This document shows, piece after piece, positions 33,701-46,487 of a DNA stretch of 64,000 bases (its first letter is position 1; the number at the start of each line of letters is the position of its first letter). Both the position numbers and the translations under genes were made by a program. This stretch comes from Calocera cornea HHB12733 (Eukaryota; Basidiomycota; Dacrymycetes; Dacrymycetales; Dacrymycetaceae): contig KV424021.1 of assembly GCA_001632435.1 (NCBI GenBank), forward strand, positions 1 through 64,000, written 5' to 3'. Below the pieces are notes generated by a model. That model did no database searches, was not told where the DNA came from, and saw only the letters and a list, made by a program, of their open reading frames with translations.

Positions 33701-35776
33701 GAGAATCAAGACACGGACATAGGAATACATCCGCTGATCGGCGGTCAAGATCTGTTCCGGTGCGATGCGATGGTTCTCTGGCCTTTGAGAAGTTGCGCGA
33801 TAAGGATATTGCCGTGAGTGGGACAATGTCGGCCGCGGCGAGCGAATTGACGAGCATGGGCCGTAGAGTGCAGAATACAGACAGAAGGCGTCGGTAACGG
33901 TGTGCAGTGGTGGCAAGACCGGTTCCATCAGCTGAGCTGAGCGAGGCGGGTGGCACAGCAAACGGAGGGTAGAGAACGGATTGGCAGGACGATGGCGCTC
34001 GGCTGAGGGCTGAAAGGAGAGGAATCGGAAGACCCCTGTAGAGAGGAGACGGGCGGAATGCCATGTGGCGTAGAGGGGGAGAACCTGAAGAGGCAAGGGG
34101 GCGATCGGGACGCGTGTGCCGGTGAGCGGGTGCCTCGTGCCGCGGCGAGCAGAGCTGCTGAGGGGTCCAGGAAGGGCGCGAGCGGGAAGAACGCTCCAGC
34201 GCCGCCTCGTTAGGGGGTCCGCCGGGGACTTCGCAGCGCGAAATCGCGCTACTATTTGCGATTGGGCGGCCGTAGTGCCCCGTCCCCGCCATGGACAGTG
34301 TCCCTGTCCGTCCCGGTGCTGTACTCGGAATGCGCGCCTTCTCGCACCACCGGCGCTTCTGCGCGCGAATTGCAAAGTTGGGAAACTGAATCTCGTGCCT
34401 TCTCGTGTCCAATCGCGTGAATCCTCGTAGGCCTGCGCGCGCCCCCCTGCACACACTGGCACGTCGACCGAGTGCGTATGACGGGGGTGAATGCAGATGA
34501 TCACTGCTACATCGCATCGGCGGCTCGGCGCTGGCTGTGCCCAGGGTATTTAACACGCGTGTCTCGTCTCACTCGCGCGCCCTCTCCAGAGCTCGCCCCT
34601 TCATCCCCCCCGCGACGTGCCCGCCCTTCACAGCGCATACACCTCACTCGAAGTTACCCTCCCCTCGTCGACTTAGTGCGCGTTGCTGTTTTCCAAGCTC
34701 TACAATCGATCAACAAACACCCCTCCGGCACGTAGTCAAGATCAACAACACACCGACGCGTCTTCATTCAATATCAACAGCCCCGAGATCCCCGGCCAAG
34801 CCCAGCCGGTCCGCATATTGTCGCCGAGTCAGAGACGGCGAGAACTGCCCCGCAATTTCAGCTCACGAGTCGCGCACATTCGATAGGGTTCAGCGGCGTC
34901 CGATTGCGCGGTTGCCTTGGCCTGAAGTTTTGCACCCGTTCGAACGGAGTCAAATCGGAGCGCACGGGATTGCAATTAGCACCGTTGCTGATCAGGGCAG
35001 CGTGACCCGTTACATTGTGGTCGGCAAGCGATTAGTCTCCGCCGCGGACTCATCATAGGTCGAGTCCCCCGGTCGCTCATCGCAAGCTCATCATCGCATC
35101 ACCTCTCCCTTCCGTCTGACACCTCACGCTCCCTCCCCCCCGCCCCGCCCCGCTATTATCTTCCCCTCCTCCCTCCCTCGCCCTCATTGCCCTTCCTCCT
35201 CACCGCTTCCTCCCCGCCCCGAACAAGAAACCCATACCAATCGTTGGCCTCGCTTGTCTATCCGCATTCGCGACGACCCGCTCACGTGTACAAATACCTG
35301 TGCTCATTACCCGGCAATCCCGATCAACGTCCCCCGGGACCACCACCTACTCGTCATCCTCAGTCATCAGCTTTCACCCACTAGCATCGTGGCACGCTAG
35401 TGACTACAGTCATCTCCATCTGCTCGGCATCCGGTAACCACGTGTACCGATTTGTACGCCCCGCCCCAGCGCGCAGCGGCCGATCCATACTCCCGCTCTG
35501 CCCGCTTACGAACCGCCTCGGCGTTGGTCGCATCATCCCCCAGACCCAGCCCCGAGTCGCACGATTCACCAAGACTGTGCCTCGACCGCGACTTGCTTCT
35601 GTACTGCTCACACCCCTCTGTATCACTGGATTCCCGCATCCTGCTTCTCGCTTTTCACGACACCAACGGCACCCAATCGCAACGGACGATTAGGCGCTTG
35701 ACGACCAATCCGAACTTCTAGTCTTGTATAGTTATCCGGGACTGCGCATTCTCGCTTGCGTGTCCTTGTATCTGTG

Positions 35777-35838
35777 GTGAGTCTATGTTCCCGCCAGCCC
35801 AAATGGGAGCATATAGCTGACCAAATCTGCCACGCTAG
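35777..35838 (+). other. probable intron in the 5' leader of the C2H2 gene
   Basis: Donor GTGAGT at 35777, branch-like GCATATAGCTGACC and acceptor GCTAG at 35838 define a 62-nt intron that ends 10 nt before the ATG at 35849. If unspliced, an upstream in-frame ATG would add an unrelated N-terminal extension, so splicing helps fix the start. Confidence 0.65.
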
Positions 35839-35848
35839 CACACCTCCG

Positions 35849-37245
35849 ATGGACTTCAGCTCACATCGCTTCCTGCGACCATCAGCATACCTCAAGCAAA
35901 CCCTACTCTCGTCTCCCTCGTCGTCTTCACCCACTACCGCCGCAGCACTTCCGGCTGCACACTCACCGCAGCTCTCCGCATCACCTCCATCCACGTCATC
36001 GTCGCTGTCTAACCCACCGCTCAACTCGATTATGCAAGTCATGGGCAACGAACGCCCAGAGCTCGACGACGAATCATGGGCCGACTTCCTCAACCTGGGG
36101 AGTCAGAGCAACAACAGCACCCTGCGCGCTAGTCAGCCTAACACTCAGGCGGAAGCGAGATCGTACGGCAGCTTCTCGGACGACTTGATATTCCCCCTCG
36201 AGTTGGAGCACCATCGTTCGCCGGCGCCTATGCACGCATCTATCCAAGACATCTTCCCCTCCCACTTCAGCCCAATCATGTCGTCTGTCTCGCCCTCGCC
36301 GACCTTCGTGCACTCGATGCCAGGCTCCATTCCGGCTGGATTCTCGCCAACACACGCATTGACGCCGGAGCGACGATTCTACCAACACCAACAGCAACAG
36401 TCACCCCCATCGACTGGCATCTCGCTGCAGAGCCGCATGTCGCCCTTTGCTGGCTACGATTCGGAGGGATACCACACAGACCCACTGTCCCCATTGACGG
36501 CCCAGCAATTCAGCAACATGCATTTGTCGGACACGATGTCGAGCCCAATCCACGGGTACATGACTAATATGTCTCAGTCCGCTCCGGCACAGCACCACGT
36601 CCCCTTCGCTGACATCTTCCTGTCTCACGGCTCTCTGAATCCAATGGCTACGCAGATGCGTCATGTGCCTGCGCTGTCGCCCTCGCCGAAGATTGAACCC
36701 GAGCCGGAGCTCGACGCGAATCACGCTGACGACGAATCTCTGGACTCCTCCCCCGAACTTGATACCGATGACGCAGAACGATCGGTCCGCAAGCACTCCC
36801 GCATCCCCCTGCCTATTCCTGTGCCAAATCTTACCAAGAAGTCGCGTGGCCGCCACGTACCAGTACTCCCTTCTTCACAAACGGGTCAGCTCGGAATCGC
36901 GAGCGGATCAAGCTCGATTGAGGAGGCGATGGCTGCGTCGCGCATCGCCGCGAACCAGCTGGCAAGTGGTGAATGGCGTGCAGCTGGGATCAAGGGGAGG
37001 ACGTACCTGTGCAAGATCTGCGGCAAGTGTTTCCAGCGTGGAGAGCACCTCAAGCGGCATGTGCGCAGCATTCACACGCATGATAAACGTCAGTCCATCC
37101 CCTCATCAATTCGCAGCATATATGCTGACATCAGTTGCCTTACACAGCACACGAATGCCAATACCCTGGCTGCGGCAAGGTATTCAGCAGACACGACAAT
37201 CTGCATCAGCATATGCGCGTGCATCGAAAGGGCGCCAACACATGA
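35849..37245 (+). CDS. C2H2 zinc-finger transcription factor (Msn2/Seb1-like)
   Basis: Exons 35849-37088 and 37148-37245 give 445 aa. The long N-terminus is Ser/Pro-rich and disordered, with short hydrophobic/acidic patches (DDESWADFLNLGSQ, YGSFSDDLIFPLELEHH) that look like activation segments. A basic stretch (VPNLTKKSRGRHVP) may be a nuclear signal. Two adjacent C2H2 fingers end the protein: CKICGKCFQRGEHLKRHVRS (C-x2-C-x12-H-x4-H) and ECQYPGCGKVFSRHDNLHQH (C-x4-C-x12-H-x3-H), the arrangement of stress-response regulators of the Msn2/4 type that bind CCCCT-like sites. The intron falls between the fingers and holds GCATATATGCTGAC. The target genes cannot be told from the sequence. Confidence 0.88.
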
Positions 37246-38019
37246 TGCACTCGACCACACCTCTCATTTTTTCAGTTTCCTCGTTTACGACTTTTACGAC
37301 TCCACATGTGTACATATCTCACCACCTCTCTCCTTTCCATGACTATGGCTCCCCAACCAGCTGGACAATGCGTCTCGTCTCTCATATCCTCGCTGATACA
37401 CCACGGCTACCTCGCGCCGCCTCCATATGTGCCGCGTAACTCCCGTTCTCTCCTTCCTTCCCTCCCTTTTCTGTAACTCTCGTTTTCCTTTTCCTTGTCT
37501 GCCTCGCGTCGGGCGCCCTCTGTACAAGTACCGCTCCAGCCCTGCCACGCAGATCCGATTCACGCAGATGTACAGTACTGTACCCCGCACCTGCACGCAT
37601 AGTACCCTCCTCCCTCTAGTAGGACACACGACAGATACCTACCGTAACCCTCCCTTTAACCTCTTTCTCATTCCTTGTTACGTTTATCACGATGCCAGCT
37701 GCGTTGCCGTTATGTTTCTGATACCTTTTCTCGTGTTGATATTGATCTGCTGGCAAGTCTGGGGTGCAGTCAAGCACGCTCGACAGGTTGTATCGTAGCA
37801 TCTCAGCTAGTCGGACAACTTATACCAGGGGTTATCATGTTGTACATTTCAAAGCATGCGGCGCTTTTGTGATGCGTAACAACTTGAAACTAGCGGTGAA
37901 CAAGGACGTGTCCGAATTGGGAATGATTGAACCTGACTCGGATCATCTGACGGCCGCCGATTCATAGGTCCCGCGGAGATGTGCGTCATTTATCTCTCAT
38001 CAACACGTCCAACACCACT
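37246..38019. other. intergenic, long 3' region of the C2H2 gene
   Basis: This 774-bp, T- and C-rich stretch is likely a long 3' UTR of the transcription factor gene followed by the promoter of the next gene. No coding frame is supported. Confidence 0.4.
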
Positions 38020-39302
38020 ATGTGCCGAGACGGAGGTTCAGCCCATGCTCCAGCGGGACCGAGTCGGCTGCCGCCCGCCGAACTTTTAGCTCATCGTAAG
38101 TCCTTGTCAAGCGGGAGAGAAGGCTGAGAGTGACGTGGAGCGCAGTGACAGATGTCCACTGTCATCCTACAGACTCGGACACGCCGCGCAGCGCCATGGA
38201 GGCGCTGCGAATTCGGGTGTGCGCGATGGCGACGCGCTCGGACGACCAAGAGAAGGTCAAGCGCTTGGCGGCCGACTGGCCGGACAAAGTGACACCTTGC
38301 TTTGGTAGGTCGCCGCCTAATCGCTGCTAGGTGATTGCTTAACTTGCGAATCTGGGAAGGTTATCACCCTTGGTTCTCCCATACCATCTCGCTGTTGGAT
38401 ACCCTGCCGACCAAAGAGGAGCATTACTCTTCAGTACTACTGTCTGCTATGGATGTCAACCAGGAATATGTGTCGATTATCCAGGAGATGATGCCGCTCC
38501 TGCCCAACCCTCGGCTGCTCAAAGACCTTGTATCTGAAGTGCGGAGTAATCTTGCCTCACACCCACATGCCATGCTTGGCGAAGTAGGCCTGGATCGTGC
38601 CTTCCGCATTCCGCTGCAACCGTACCCATCACCGCCGGGGAGGAGGCTATCTCCGTTCACGCCGCCGATGGAGCATCAGCTTGCAATCCTAGAAGCGCTG
38701 CTTGGCGTCGCCGTCGAGCTGGAGCGGAATGTCAGCATGCACAGCGTCAAATGCCAAGGGGTGACTGTGGAGCTGTTCAAGCGAATGAAGGAACGTTATG
38801 GAGAGAAATGGGGGAAGATCAATCTCGACATGCACAGCTGTGGATTCAGCTCCGAGACTTGGAAGGATGTCGAGGCAAGATGCTCATGGGTTCGCCGGGC
38901 AGCAGAGCTAACAGATCGATGCAGCGCAATTATCCGAACATATTTTTGTCACTATCGACTACGATTAATGCGAAGCATGGAGGTCTACGAGCGCTTATTG
39001 CTGCGGCTTCGGCAGATCGGCTGTTGATCGAGTCCGATTACAACGACGTCACGCTCTGTACAGACAGTGTATGGGATGTACTGAATCTCATCGCTGAGGT
39101 GAAAGGATGGAGAGTTGAGGACACATGGGAAGAGGGTGTGCAGGGTGAGCCCGGCGCAGTGCGGCGGCTCGAGGATAACTGGAAGTCGTTCCGGAGCGGT
39201 GGAAAGGGGCTTGCCCCGGTCCCAGCCAATCGCCGGCAGCGGAAACGCAGAGACTATGCCGCTGATGACCCGGAAATCCATGTAGAAGAACAGGTATCAT
39301 AG
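38020..39302 (+). CDS. TatD-type metal-dependent hydrolase (Scn1-like)
   Basis: Four exons (38020-38095, 38146-38304, 38360-38874, 38925-39302) give 375 aa. TatD-family proteins are TIM-barrel metal hydrolases acting on DNA or other phosphoesters; the fungal Scn1 branch is little studied. The first metal motif HxH is in LTDVHCHPTDSD. GYHPWF, LGEVGLDRAF (Glu ligand), SMHSVKC (His), NLDMHSCGF (His) and LLIESDYNDV (Asp) follow in family order. A basic tail (RRQRKRR) may direct it to the nucleus. Intron 3 (38875-38924) uses a GC donor (GAG|GCAAGA). A GT six bases upstream of it is an in-frame alternative that would shorten exon 3 by two codons. Confidence 0.85.
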
Positions 39303-39335
39303 TAATACAACCGTGGGATATACTCAACATGTGCA

Positions 39336-39986
39336 CTATGACTTGGCAGCCGCTGCTGCCTTTTCTCGTGCCTCCTGAGCCTTCTCGATCCGGTCCTTTG
39401 TCTCCTGTTGCTTCTGCAATGCCTTGACCTGCCGCTGCCGCTTTCGTCGTCCATTACCCCGCTTCGGCCCGTCCACCTTGATCTCCTCTGACAGCTTCTT
39501 CCGCCGCTGTTCCTTCAGCTCGGCCCTCGCCTTTTCACGTTTCCGATCACGTTTCCGTAACGTCGGCATCGAAGCCTTCAGCAATGTGCCATACGCGGCG
39601 TGATACTTCTCTAGCTCGTCAGGATGTATCTGCAGACCACGTCAGATGCGCAAGGTATCCGATGACCGTGCATGCGCACTCGTGTGGAGAATTTGGCATG
39701 TCCGTCCGTTGCTCTCAATAGCACCGGGTACTCATGCTCATCCTCTGGCTCCACTCCATTCATCCTGACATCATCTCCTTCCAGAACATCTGCGTGCCGT
39801 TAGTGTCTACAACACGACCTCATGAGAACCTGCTCACATCTTTTGTGGGTTAACCACACCGACCCCCTCTGTTTGTGGCTCGAAAAGAGCTCTGATAGCT
39901 TTGTGAGGAACTGATGTGTCCGGTAAGCTCCCACACATCCCCGTTCCATTATATATGCTTACCGTGTCGTTATCGACAAGTTCCAT
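39336..39986 (-). CDS. SRP14: signal recognition particle subunit SRP14
   Basis: Four exons (39963-39986, 39838-39910, 39680-39789, 39336-39629) give 166 aa. SRP14 binds the Alu domain of SRP RNA and slows translation during ER targeting. The N-terminus MELVDNDTFLTKLSELFSSH, the motif GSVWLTHKR, the segment YPVLLRATDGHAKFST and the typical YHAAYGTLLKASMPTLRKRD are all clear. The C-terminus is a long Lys/Arg-rich tail with GPKRGNGRRKRQRQ, as in fungal SRP14. The first coding exon has only 8 codons. It shares a 262-bp divergent promoter region with the next gene. Confidence 0.94.
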
Positions 39987-40248
39987 TGTACCAGCAGTAT
40001 GCGCAAGCTCTTGTGCAGGCGTTGTTATGGTCGCACTTTTGGTCGTGCGCCTGACAGGGCAGGGGTCAAATGCTTCCATCTGTTCCGCACGTGGCTCTCC
40101 GCTCGGCCCACAGCCGGGTGTGCCTTCTATGCCGTCCCCGCCGTTCCGCTCATCAGCACAGTCGTGCGAGCCCCGCCCAATCCCCCCTACATAGAGTGGC
40201 TCGCACTGCTTCGTTTACCGCTGGGTCTGCTCTATATACCATATCGCA

Positions 40249-43200
40249 ATGCCGCCGAAGGGCAAGGATGCCGACCTGCTCATCTCGTTCGACGATGACG
40301 ACGAATGGCAGGACATGCCGGTGGTCAAAACAGACGATCGCCACCTCAATCTCGACGACGAGGACATGAAGAAGTTCCATTATGTCGCGCCGTCAAAACC
40401 GTCGGGATCAGCCCAGTATGGCAATGCTACGGGCAATCTGATTGACTTCGACGACGAGGGCGTGGAATGGCGTGGGAAGATCGACAAGGGCACAGAAGAG
40501 ACCTATACCCGGCTACAGCTCGAAGAGGACAACGACAATGATGAAGTCCACATGCGCTCCAAGTACCTGTTCAACGAGGACAAGATCATGACGCCAATGA
40601 GTCAGATGCAGGCGACGAAGGAACTCTTGACTGAGTCTCAGAGAATCGCCTACGTCGGGTTGTGCTCACTCGCAGCGAGGGAGATGGTCGATGAGCTGAA
40701 GCGGATGGTCGGCCGGGAGATCCAGCCTGCCGTACAGAGCGCAGAGAATTGGACTCTAAAGATAATGGGTCGGTTGTATCATCATATGGAGCTCGAGACG
40801 GCAGGTACGTGTGCACCAGACGAGCGACTGTATGCATACTGACCGTTAATTTCAGAGCAGAAGATGATCGAGAGTCTGGCCGAGCATGGCGTGGCGGCCT
40901 CGGACCTGGCGCCCGCGCTCATGACGACACACACCGTCAAGAATCCAGACTATGATCCTGTTCAGGCGCGACGGAAGAAGGAAGAGGAGGCCGTGGATGA
41001 GGAGGGTCAGCAAGTGGTAGTCGATCCTGCACCACCTTATACGGAGCCATCACCATTCGGCTCTGACGACTTCAACGCCTTTGTCGATGCGCCAAACACT
41101 GCCTCTTCGTTACCAGCTGCGCCGCACTCTGAGGAATTTGGAGACGATGCACACGATGTGCTTACGCCTCGACCAGGCGACACCCTGTTTGGCAACACAA
41201 GGCCCATCCTTCCGACTGCCGACCCTGGGTTGTCAACTCTTGAAGGCACCACCACCGCCGTCTCCCCAACCGACGAGAATATGACGCTTGATATTCGGTG
41301 GACCGTACTATGCGACCTGTTCCTTGCTCTCATCGCAGATAGCGTGTATGACTCGCGCTCGCGCGTGCTACTCGAACGCGTGGCGGTCAAGCTTGGACTG
41401 GGCTGGCTCGACGTCGTTCGCTTCGAGAAGCGCATCACAGACGCGTTGGAGATCGAAGAGAATTTCGAGCAGCTGGAGAACAGCGAGGTCGTGCAGACGA
41501 GAAAGAAGGCGGCAGTGAAGAGACGGCTGGTTCTGATGGGCCTAGCGACATTGGGCGGCGGTTTGGTCATCGGCTTGAGCGCTGGCCTGCTCGCACCGGT
41601 CATTGGAGCGGGTCTGGGAGCGGCATTTACGACGATAGGCGTGGGTGGAACAGCAGCATTCCTTGGTGGAACGGCTGGCGCAGCTGCAATCACGACGGGC
41701 GGTGTTTTGACCGGCTCTGGTATCGCATTGAAGGGCATGGCGAGGCGAACGACAAATGTCAAGATCTTCAACTTATTGCCACTGCACAACCATCGACGCG
41801 TGAATTGCATCGTCACTATCCCTGGGTAAGCAAGTCAAACGATTCAACCTTCTGCCCTATCACTAACGCCAATCAAGGTTCATGTCAAGTCTGCAAGATG
41901 ACGTGCGGTTGCCATTCTCCGTGCTGGATCCGATTGTTGGAGACGTATTCAGTATCTTCTGGGAGCCAGAGATGATGCAGGAAACGGGAAATGCGCTTCG
42001 GATCCTTACGACAGAGGTGTTGACGCAGGTGGGACAGACGGTGTTGCAGGCCACGGTGATGACAGGCCTAATGAGCGCCTTGACTTGGCCGCTAGGTGCG
42101 TATGGTCGAACGTGTTAAGAGAATGTACTAACTCATCAGTTTTCCAGTGCTCACCAAGCTCGGTTATCTCATCGACAATCCTTGGTCAAATGCATTGGAC
42201 CGTGCGGTCGCTGCTGGTCTCATTCTTGCCGATGTCCTTCGAAAGCGCGCATTGGGCGTCCGACCAGTCACCCTGATTGGTTTCTCGCTTGGCGCCCGTG
42301 TCATCTTCTACGCTATGGTCGAGCTCGCCAAGCAACGTGCCTTCGGTATCGTACAGGACGTTGTCCTTTTGGGCGCTACGATTACTGCATCGACAAAGAC
42401 CTGGCACACTGTCCGAAGTGTAGTCGCTGGCCGCATGGTCAATGCATATGCAAGGAACGATTGGGTGCTCAACTACCTCTTTCGAGCATCTGTCGGCGGC
42501 CTGTACACAGTTGCTGGCCTGCGACCCATTGAAGATGTCCCGGGCCTGGAGAATGTTGACGTGACTGACAAAATCGCGGGTCACGCCAGTTACCGTGTCT
42601 ATATGCCCATGATTCTGCACCAAATCGGGTTTCCAGTGACCGCAGACTACTTCGACGAGCCAGAGGTAAGTAATGCGACATCGATGAAGATTCGCAGCGG
42701 GCTGACATACCATTAAGGACTTCGAAGGGGATCAAGGCGAGGAGCTGGAGGCTGCACAAGAGAAGAAGCGACGTTTTAACTTCTTCTCAAGGCGGAGAAA
42801 GGACAAGCAACCGGATAGCAGACCAGGTACACCCGGCAAAACACCTGTTGGCAATCCGTGGTCAGACACGAAAGGCACCCAACCCACAGCTGAAGCCGTC
42901 GGTGCGACTGCTGCCGCTGTTGGCGTTATCAATGGAGACGATGATGACCTGCCGGAACGTCTGGATGAGTCTGTTTCTTCCAAGAAGGCTGCGCCAAATA
43001 CGGCCATGTTACAGCCACCCTCAGTGACAGCCCTTGGCAGTGGATCTCCTGGTGGATCGACTGTGTCTCTCCCTGCTAAAGCGGGCTTTGATTTCAATGC
43101 GATCGAAGATATCATCGAGACCGAAGGTCCGGCTGATGGGAAGGATGCTCAAGCTGCCGCTGCAGGAATTGTGGCCCCTATACCCCGTCTGGTGGCCGAG

Positions 43201-43743
43201 TCAAAGACTCTCGCACGGTCCGAATCAGCCCCGCCTCTGGATGATGCGCCCTCGCAACCGGCCGCTGCGTACGGTATGCAGCTGCGGCGCGAAGACGGAA
43301 TGAAGAGCACATTAGACATTCTGCCGAAGTTCCAGCAATCCTTCTCTCTGCGCGAGGCAGAGACGTTGCCCGTGGTAGAGAACGGCTTTTCAAGTGTCAG
43401 CATGGGAGAAACCTTGTCGGAACCACCCAGGCCGCCGTCAACATTTACATCGGTACCGACCTTCGATTACAACAGCACCGGGAGCAGCATATGGTCAAGA
43501 GCGCGCCTGGCACCACCCGAAGAACCCGTCGGGCTGTCGTTTGGTGCAGCGGATGGCTCCATAACCTTCGCTCCTCCTCCATCTGCGAGTCCATTCGCCG
43601 CACTTACATCGTCCTTTGAAACTTCAGAACCGACCCTTTCGTTCGCTCCATCAGTCTCTCCGTTAGAGAAGGACCCTTGGAAGGTCACCTCGGAAGAGAC
43701 GAAGTCACAGAAATTCAATGTTTCGGACAATCCCTGGAATTGA
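40249..43743 (+). CDS. TMCO4/DUF726-family membrane hydrolase
   Basis: Five exons (40249-40804, 40856-41825, 41878-42095, 42148-42665, 42718-43743) give 1095 aa. The N-terminus is acidic (LLISFDDDDEWQDMPV), followed by a helical region. Around residues 425-485 a Gly/Ala-rich hydrophobic stretch (LATLGGGLVIGLSAGLLAPV, then IGAGLGAAF) forms the membrane hairpin of DUF726 proteins. An alpha/beta-hydrolase core follows with the nucleophile elbow GFSLGARV (G-x-S-x-G) and VVLLGATITAS. The C-terminal ~340 residues are disordered and Ser/Pro-rich, ending NVSDNPWN. The yeast homolog (Mil1/YFL034W) is linked to clathrin adaptor AP-1; that role here is inference. Confidence 0.87.
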
Positions 43744-44161
43744 ACGAGCCTTCCCTTCTACCTGTAATCCACACGTTTCTTATTCCTTCGTTGGTTGCTG
43801 TTTGCTGTTTGCCACACTGTATTATATGCAGTCTCGTACATTTGCTCTTCTTATGACATGTCTCGGTAACTATTGGGTATCATTGTATGACTGAATGACC
43901 TGGCTTGCTGCTATGGTACAATTACAATGGAATGTTACTACCGCCGCGTAGGCAGACATCTGCTATGCCTGCACCTTCACATGCGACACACCGGGGGAAT
44001 GCTCCCCGCGATAATCCCAACTGCAAGGATTGCCATCTCACTCGCTGAGAATGAAAGAGGACCTCTGCAGACTGTATTGCCTGAATAGGCGCTTGACGAT
44101 GAATCGGGCTTGTTTCCACATTATCTTCGGCCCAGGTATCGGCTCCTGAACTAGCAAGGAC
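43744..44161. other. intergenic between convergent genes
   Basis: This 418-bp, AT-richer stretch holds the 3' ends of two converging genes. Nothing else is recognised. Confidence 0.5.
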
Positions 44162-46487
44162 TTAGTCAATCGTGTACGGTACAGTAAGACCACGGCTCAA
44201 CCTACAGGAGATCGGATACGCAGGCCATGGGGAGTCATTATTGGGTATGAAGCGCCACTCCGTGCCAAACACTCGATCAGCTTTGAAGCCAATGGCGCGC
44301 ATAGCTTGGAGGAACAATTCCCACGAGACATCGATGTCTGAGTTCTCAGACATCGGACTGAATAGAATGTGTAGGGTTTTGATGTGTTTCTTCTTCACAT
44401 GAATGGTGATCAAAGGTTGTTCCGCGCATGAGGTGAAGTCGTAAGTGTGGGGGAGGAACCCTGTGAATAAGACATGGTAAGAGTTACATGGTCATGCTGC
44501 GAATAGAGCAACCACGCACCTGGTGAAACAAATTCAGGAGGCATCTGATCCTGGTATAGCTCCGAGAGGCCTTTCTTTCTAAAGTCGCGGAAGTCGATTT
44601 CAACCCGTTCCCAGGTAGCTTGCAAAGCTTTCTGGGCCTTGCGCTCCTGCGATGAACTCGGTGGGTTTCCGTCGAACAGATACGTGTCCTGAAACATGGT
44701 CGTCAGGGAATGCGTGCTCGTCGTGCCGGTCATAAACTCGTCAATGTCCGCGAGAATCTGGTCCTTGTGAATCTGCTTCGGGTTGTCCGCCAGCGTATGA
44801 TGACGATCTGGATGAGCTGCGATCTCGGGTAGAAGAGCAGCTCCCGTATGGAGCTCGGAGAGAATACTGAGAATACGGGCGGTGAGTCGACCGCGTTGAT
44901 GGGCGTCTTTCTGGACCAGTTCATCTACGCCCACGAAAAGACGTTCGACCTCGTTCAGTCTTGGATTCCGAGGTGGCTCTGCGATGTTCCATAGCAACTC
45001 CATGATATCCATCGTGGAATCCGGCCCAAGCTCCTTGCGCGAAATGTCTCGAAGGAAGGTTAACTTGTCAGCAGCGATTCCATTGCCTTTGCTGCGCCGA
45101 AACAAGTGCCGAAGAGGCGGCGCACCCCCGAGAGCATCATGAAGCATCCATCGCTTGTCAGCAATGCATTCCAGCACCAGCTCCAGTGCTGCCAGAGCAC
45201 GATCTTCCTTGGTGGGAAGGAAGATGTTGTCTCTGAAGGGGACACTTGGGTGTTCGACAATCGTGACGGCCCTGTCTGGATTACCATTCTCCAAGCCTGG
45301 GATCAGCGGAAAGACCGCCTCGGCGGAGGGCGCCTGCTCTGAGTCCGCGTCTGGACGAGGCACCTCATCGAGTATGCCCAAAACTGTCTGACCGTGGCGC
45401 CAAGCGAGAGTCCAGAGTCCAAGCCTCTGGTATTCATCAGCAATAAGCGCTTCCATCAGGTCGTTCCATCGACTAGAGCCCCGTTTGTCGTTTCCTCGCT
45501 TCGGGCTCTTCTCGTTCTTGTCCAGCTCGTGTGCAGCTTTGGACTGAAGTCGGCTGTGAAAGTAGATGGGATCGGTCCTCAGGAAGATGAGGTTGTCTTG
45601 TACGTCCAAGAGCTTCGACAGCAGTGTGTTCAACAGGTCTTCTTTCGAGAACCGAACTGGATGGGTATATGCGCGAAGTCGATATCTTTCGCTGGGAGAT
45701 CGGGTGCTTAGATCGATGATGTCGTCCGTGTTTAGGGGTAGGTCACCGGCCGATGGCTTGAATACGTCGTCTCCTAGAAGCATGCGACTATACAGCATGT
45801 TCAAAATTTGACCAAGGTACCAGAAGTAAGGAATAACTTACGCAGACTTCATCAGAAGGTTGATAACCTTGGTCTGAAAGTCGAGGATGAAGACACCCAG
45901 GCTGAGTCCCACCAGTCCTCGAGGAGCGCCGTTCTCCGGGTCCCAGTGGTGTTCTTCATGCCAGACGACGGTACCATATGTCTCGTCATCGCCCTCAAGG
46001 AGCATCGATACATTGTATTTGACGCCTTCGTATACCTGCACAAGCCTGTCGTGCGCCACCCAGTCGGACAGGGAGTACAGCGTTCTCGCCGCCAACAGGG
46101 AGATCAAGTTTGAGCCCGTCGACAGGTCCTCGACGTTCATGAACGACTCGGTCAGCGGCTTATTGATCTCGATCCTGCCCGGAGGGACATCGAACGGCTT
46201 TTCCAGAATCTCGGGGAAAGCAGTGGCGAAGAACGCCTTCCGTTTATCCTTCGTCCGATTCTTCCAGCGATTGGCAATGGTCCGACCATGAACCTTCAGC
46301 TAACGTAAGGACGCAGGAATGTGAATGACCGCAAGAATATGCGCACTTTACATAACAACTTCAGCGTCTGGTGCGCGTCGTTAGCCTCTGTACGCAACTG
46401 CTCCGCTCGCACCCGGTAGGCCATCGACCTCGCCTGCTCGTCATCCACTCGCCTCATCGCTACCTTGTCCATGTTGTGCTGCACCAT
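44162..46487 (-). CDS. large conserved-looking fungal protein, function unknown
   Basis: Four exons (46347-46487, 45842-46299, 44520-45787, 44162-44460) give 721 aa. The N-terminus has a charged helical segment (RVDDEQARSMAYRVRAEQLR) and HGRTIANRWKNRTKDKRKAF. The middle contains SLLAARTLYSLSDWVAHDRL and WHEEHHWDPENG. The C-terminus reads LITIHVKKKHIKTLHILFSP and GTEWRFIPNN. It is soluble, without a signal peptide or catalytic motif that I can name. It resembles uncharacterised large fungal proteins by general feel, but I cannot assign a family. Intron 1 begins GTGCGCATATTC, the same 12 bases that open POM152 intron 5. Confidence 0.75.

Larger units (their letters stand above)
27248..35848. 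other. 8.6-kb gene-poor region upstream of a C2H2 regulator
   Basis: No well-supported gene is found in this long stretch. Base composition varies from AT-rich (27.6-28.8 kb) to GC-rich (30.3-31.1 and 32.5-33.3 kb). Open frames exist on both strands, but they are Arg-, Cys- or Pro-rich, lack recognisable motifs and often overlap antisense frames of equal length. A minus-strand candidate exon is listed separately. The last ~750 bp (35.1-35.8 kb) are strongly CT-rich, like a fungal promoter and leader. The whole may act as an extended regulatory region of the downstream transcription factor, or may be decayed sequence. Confidence 0.45.
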
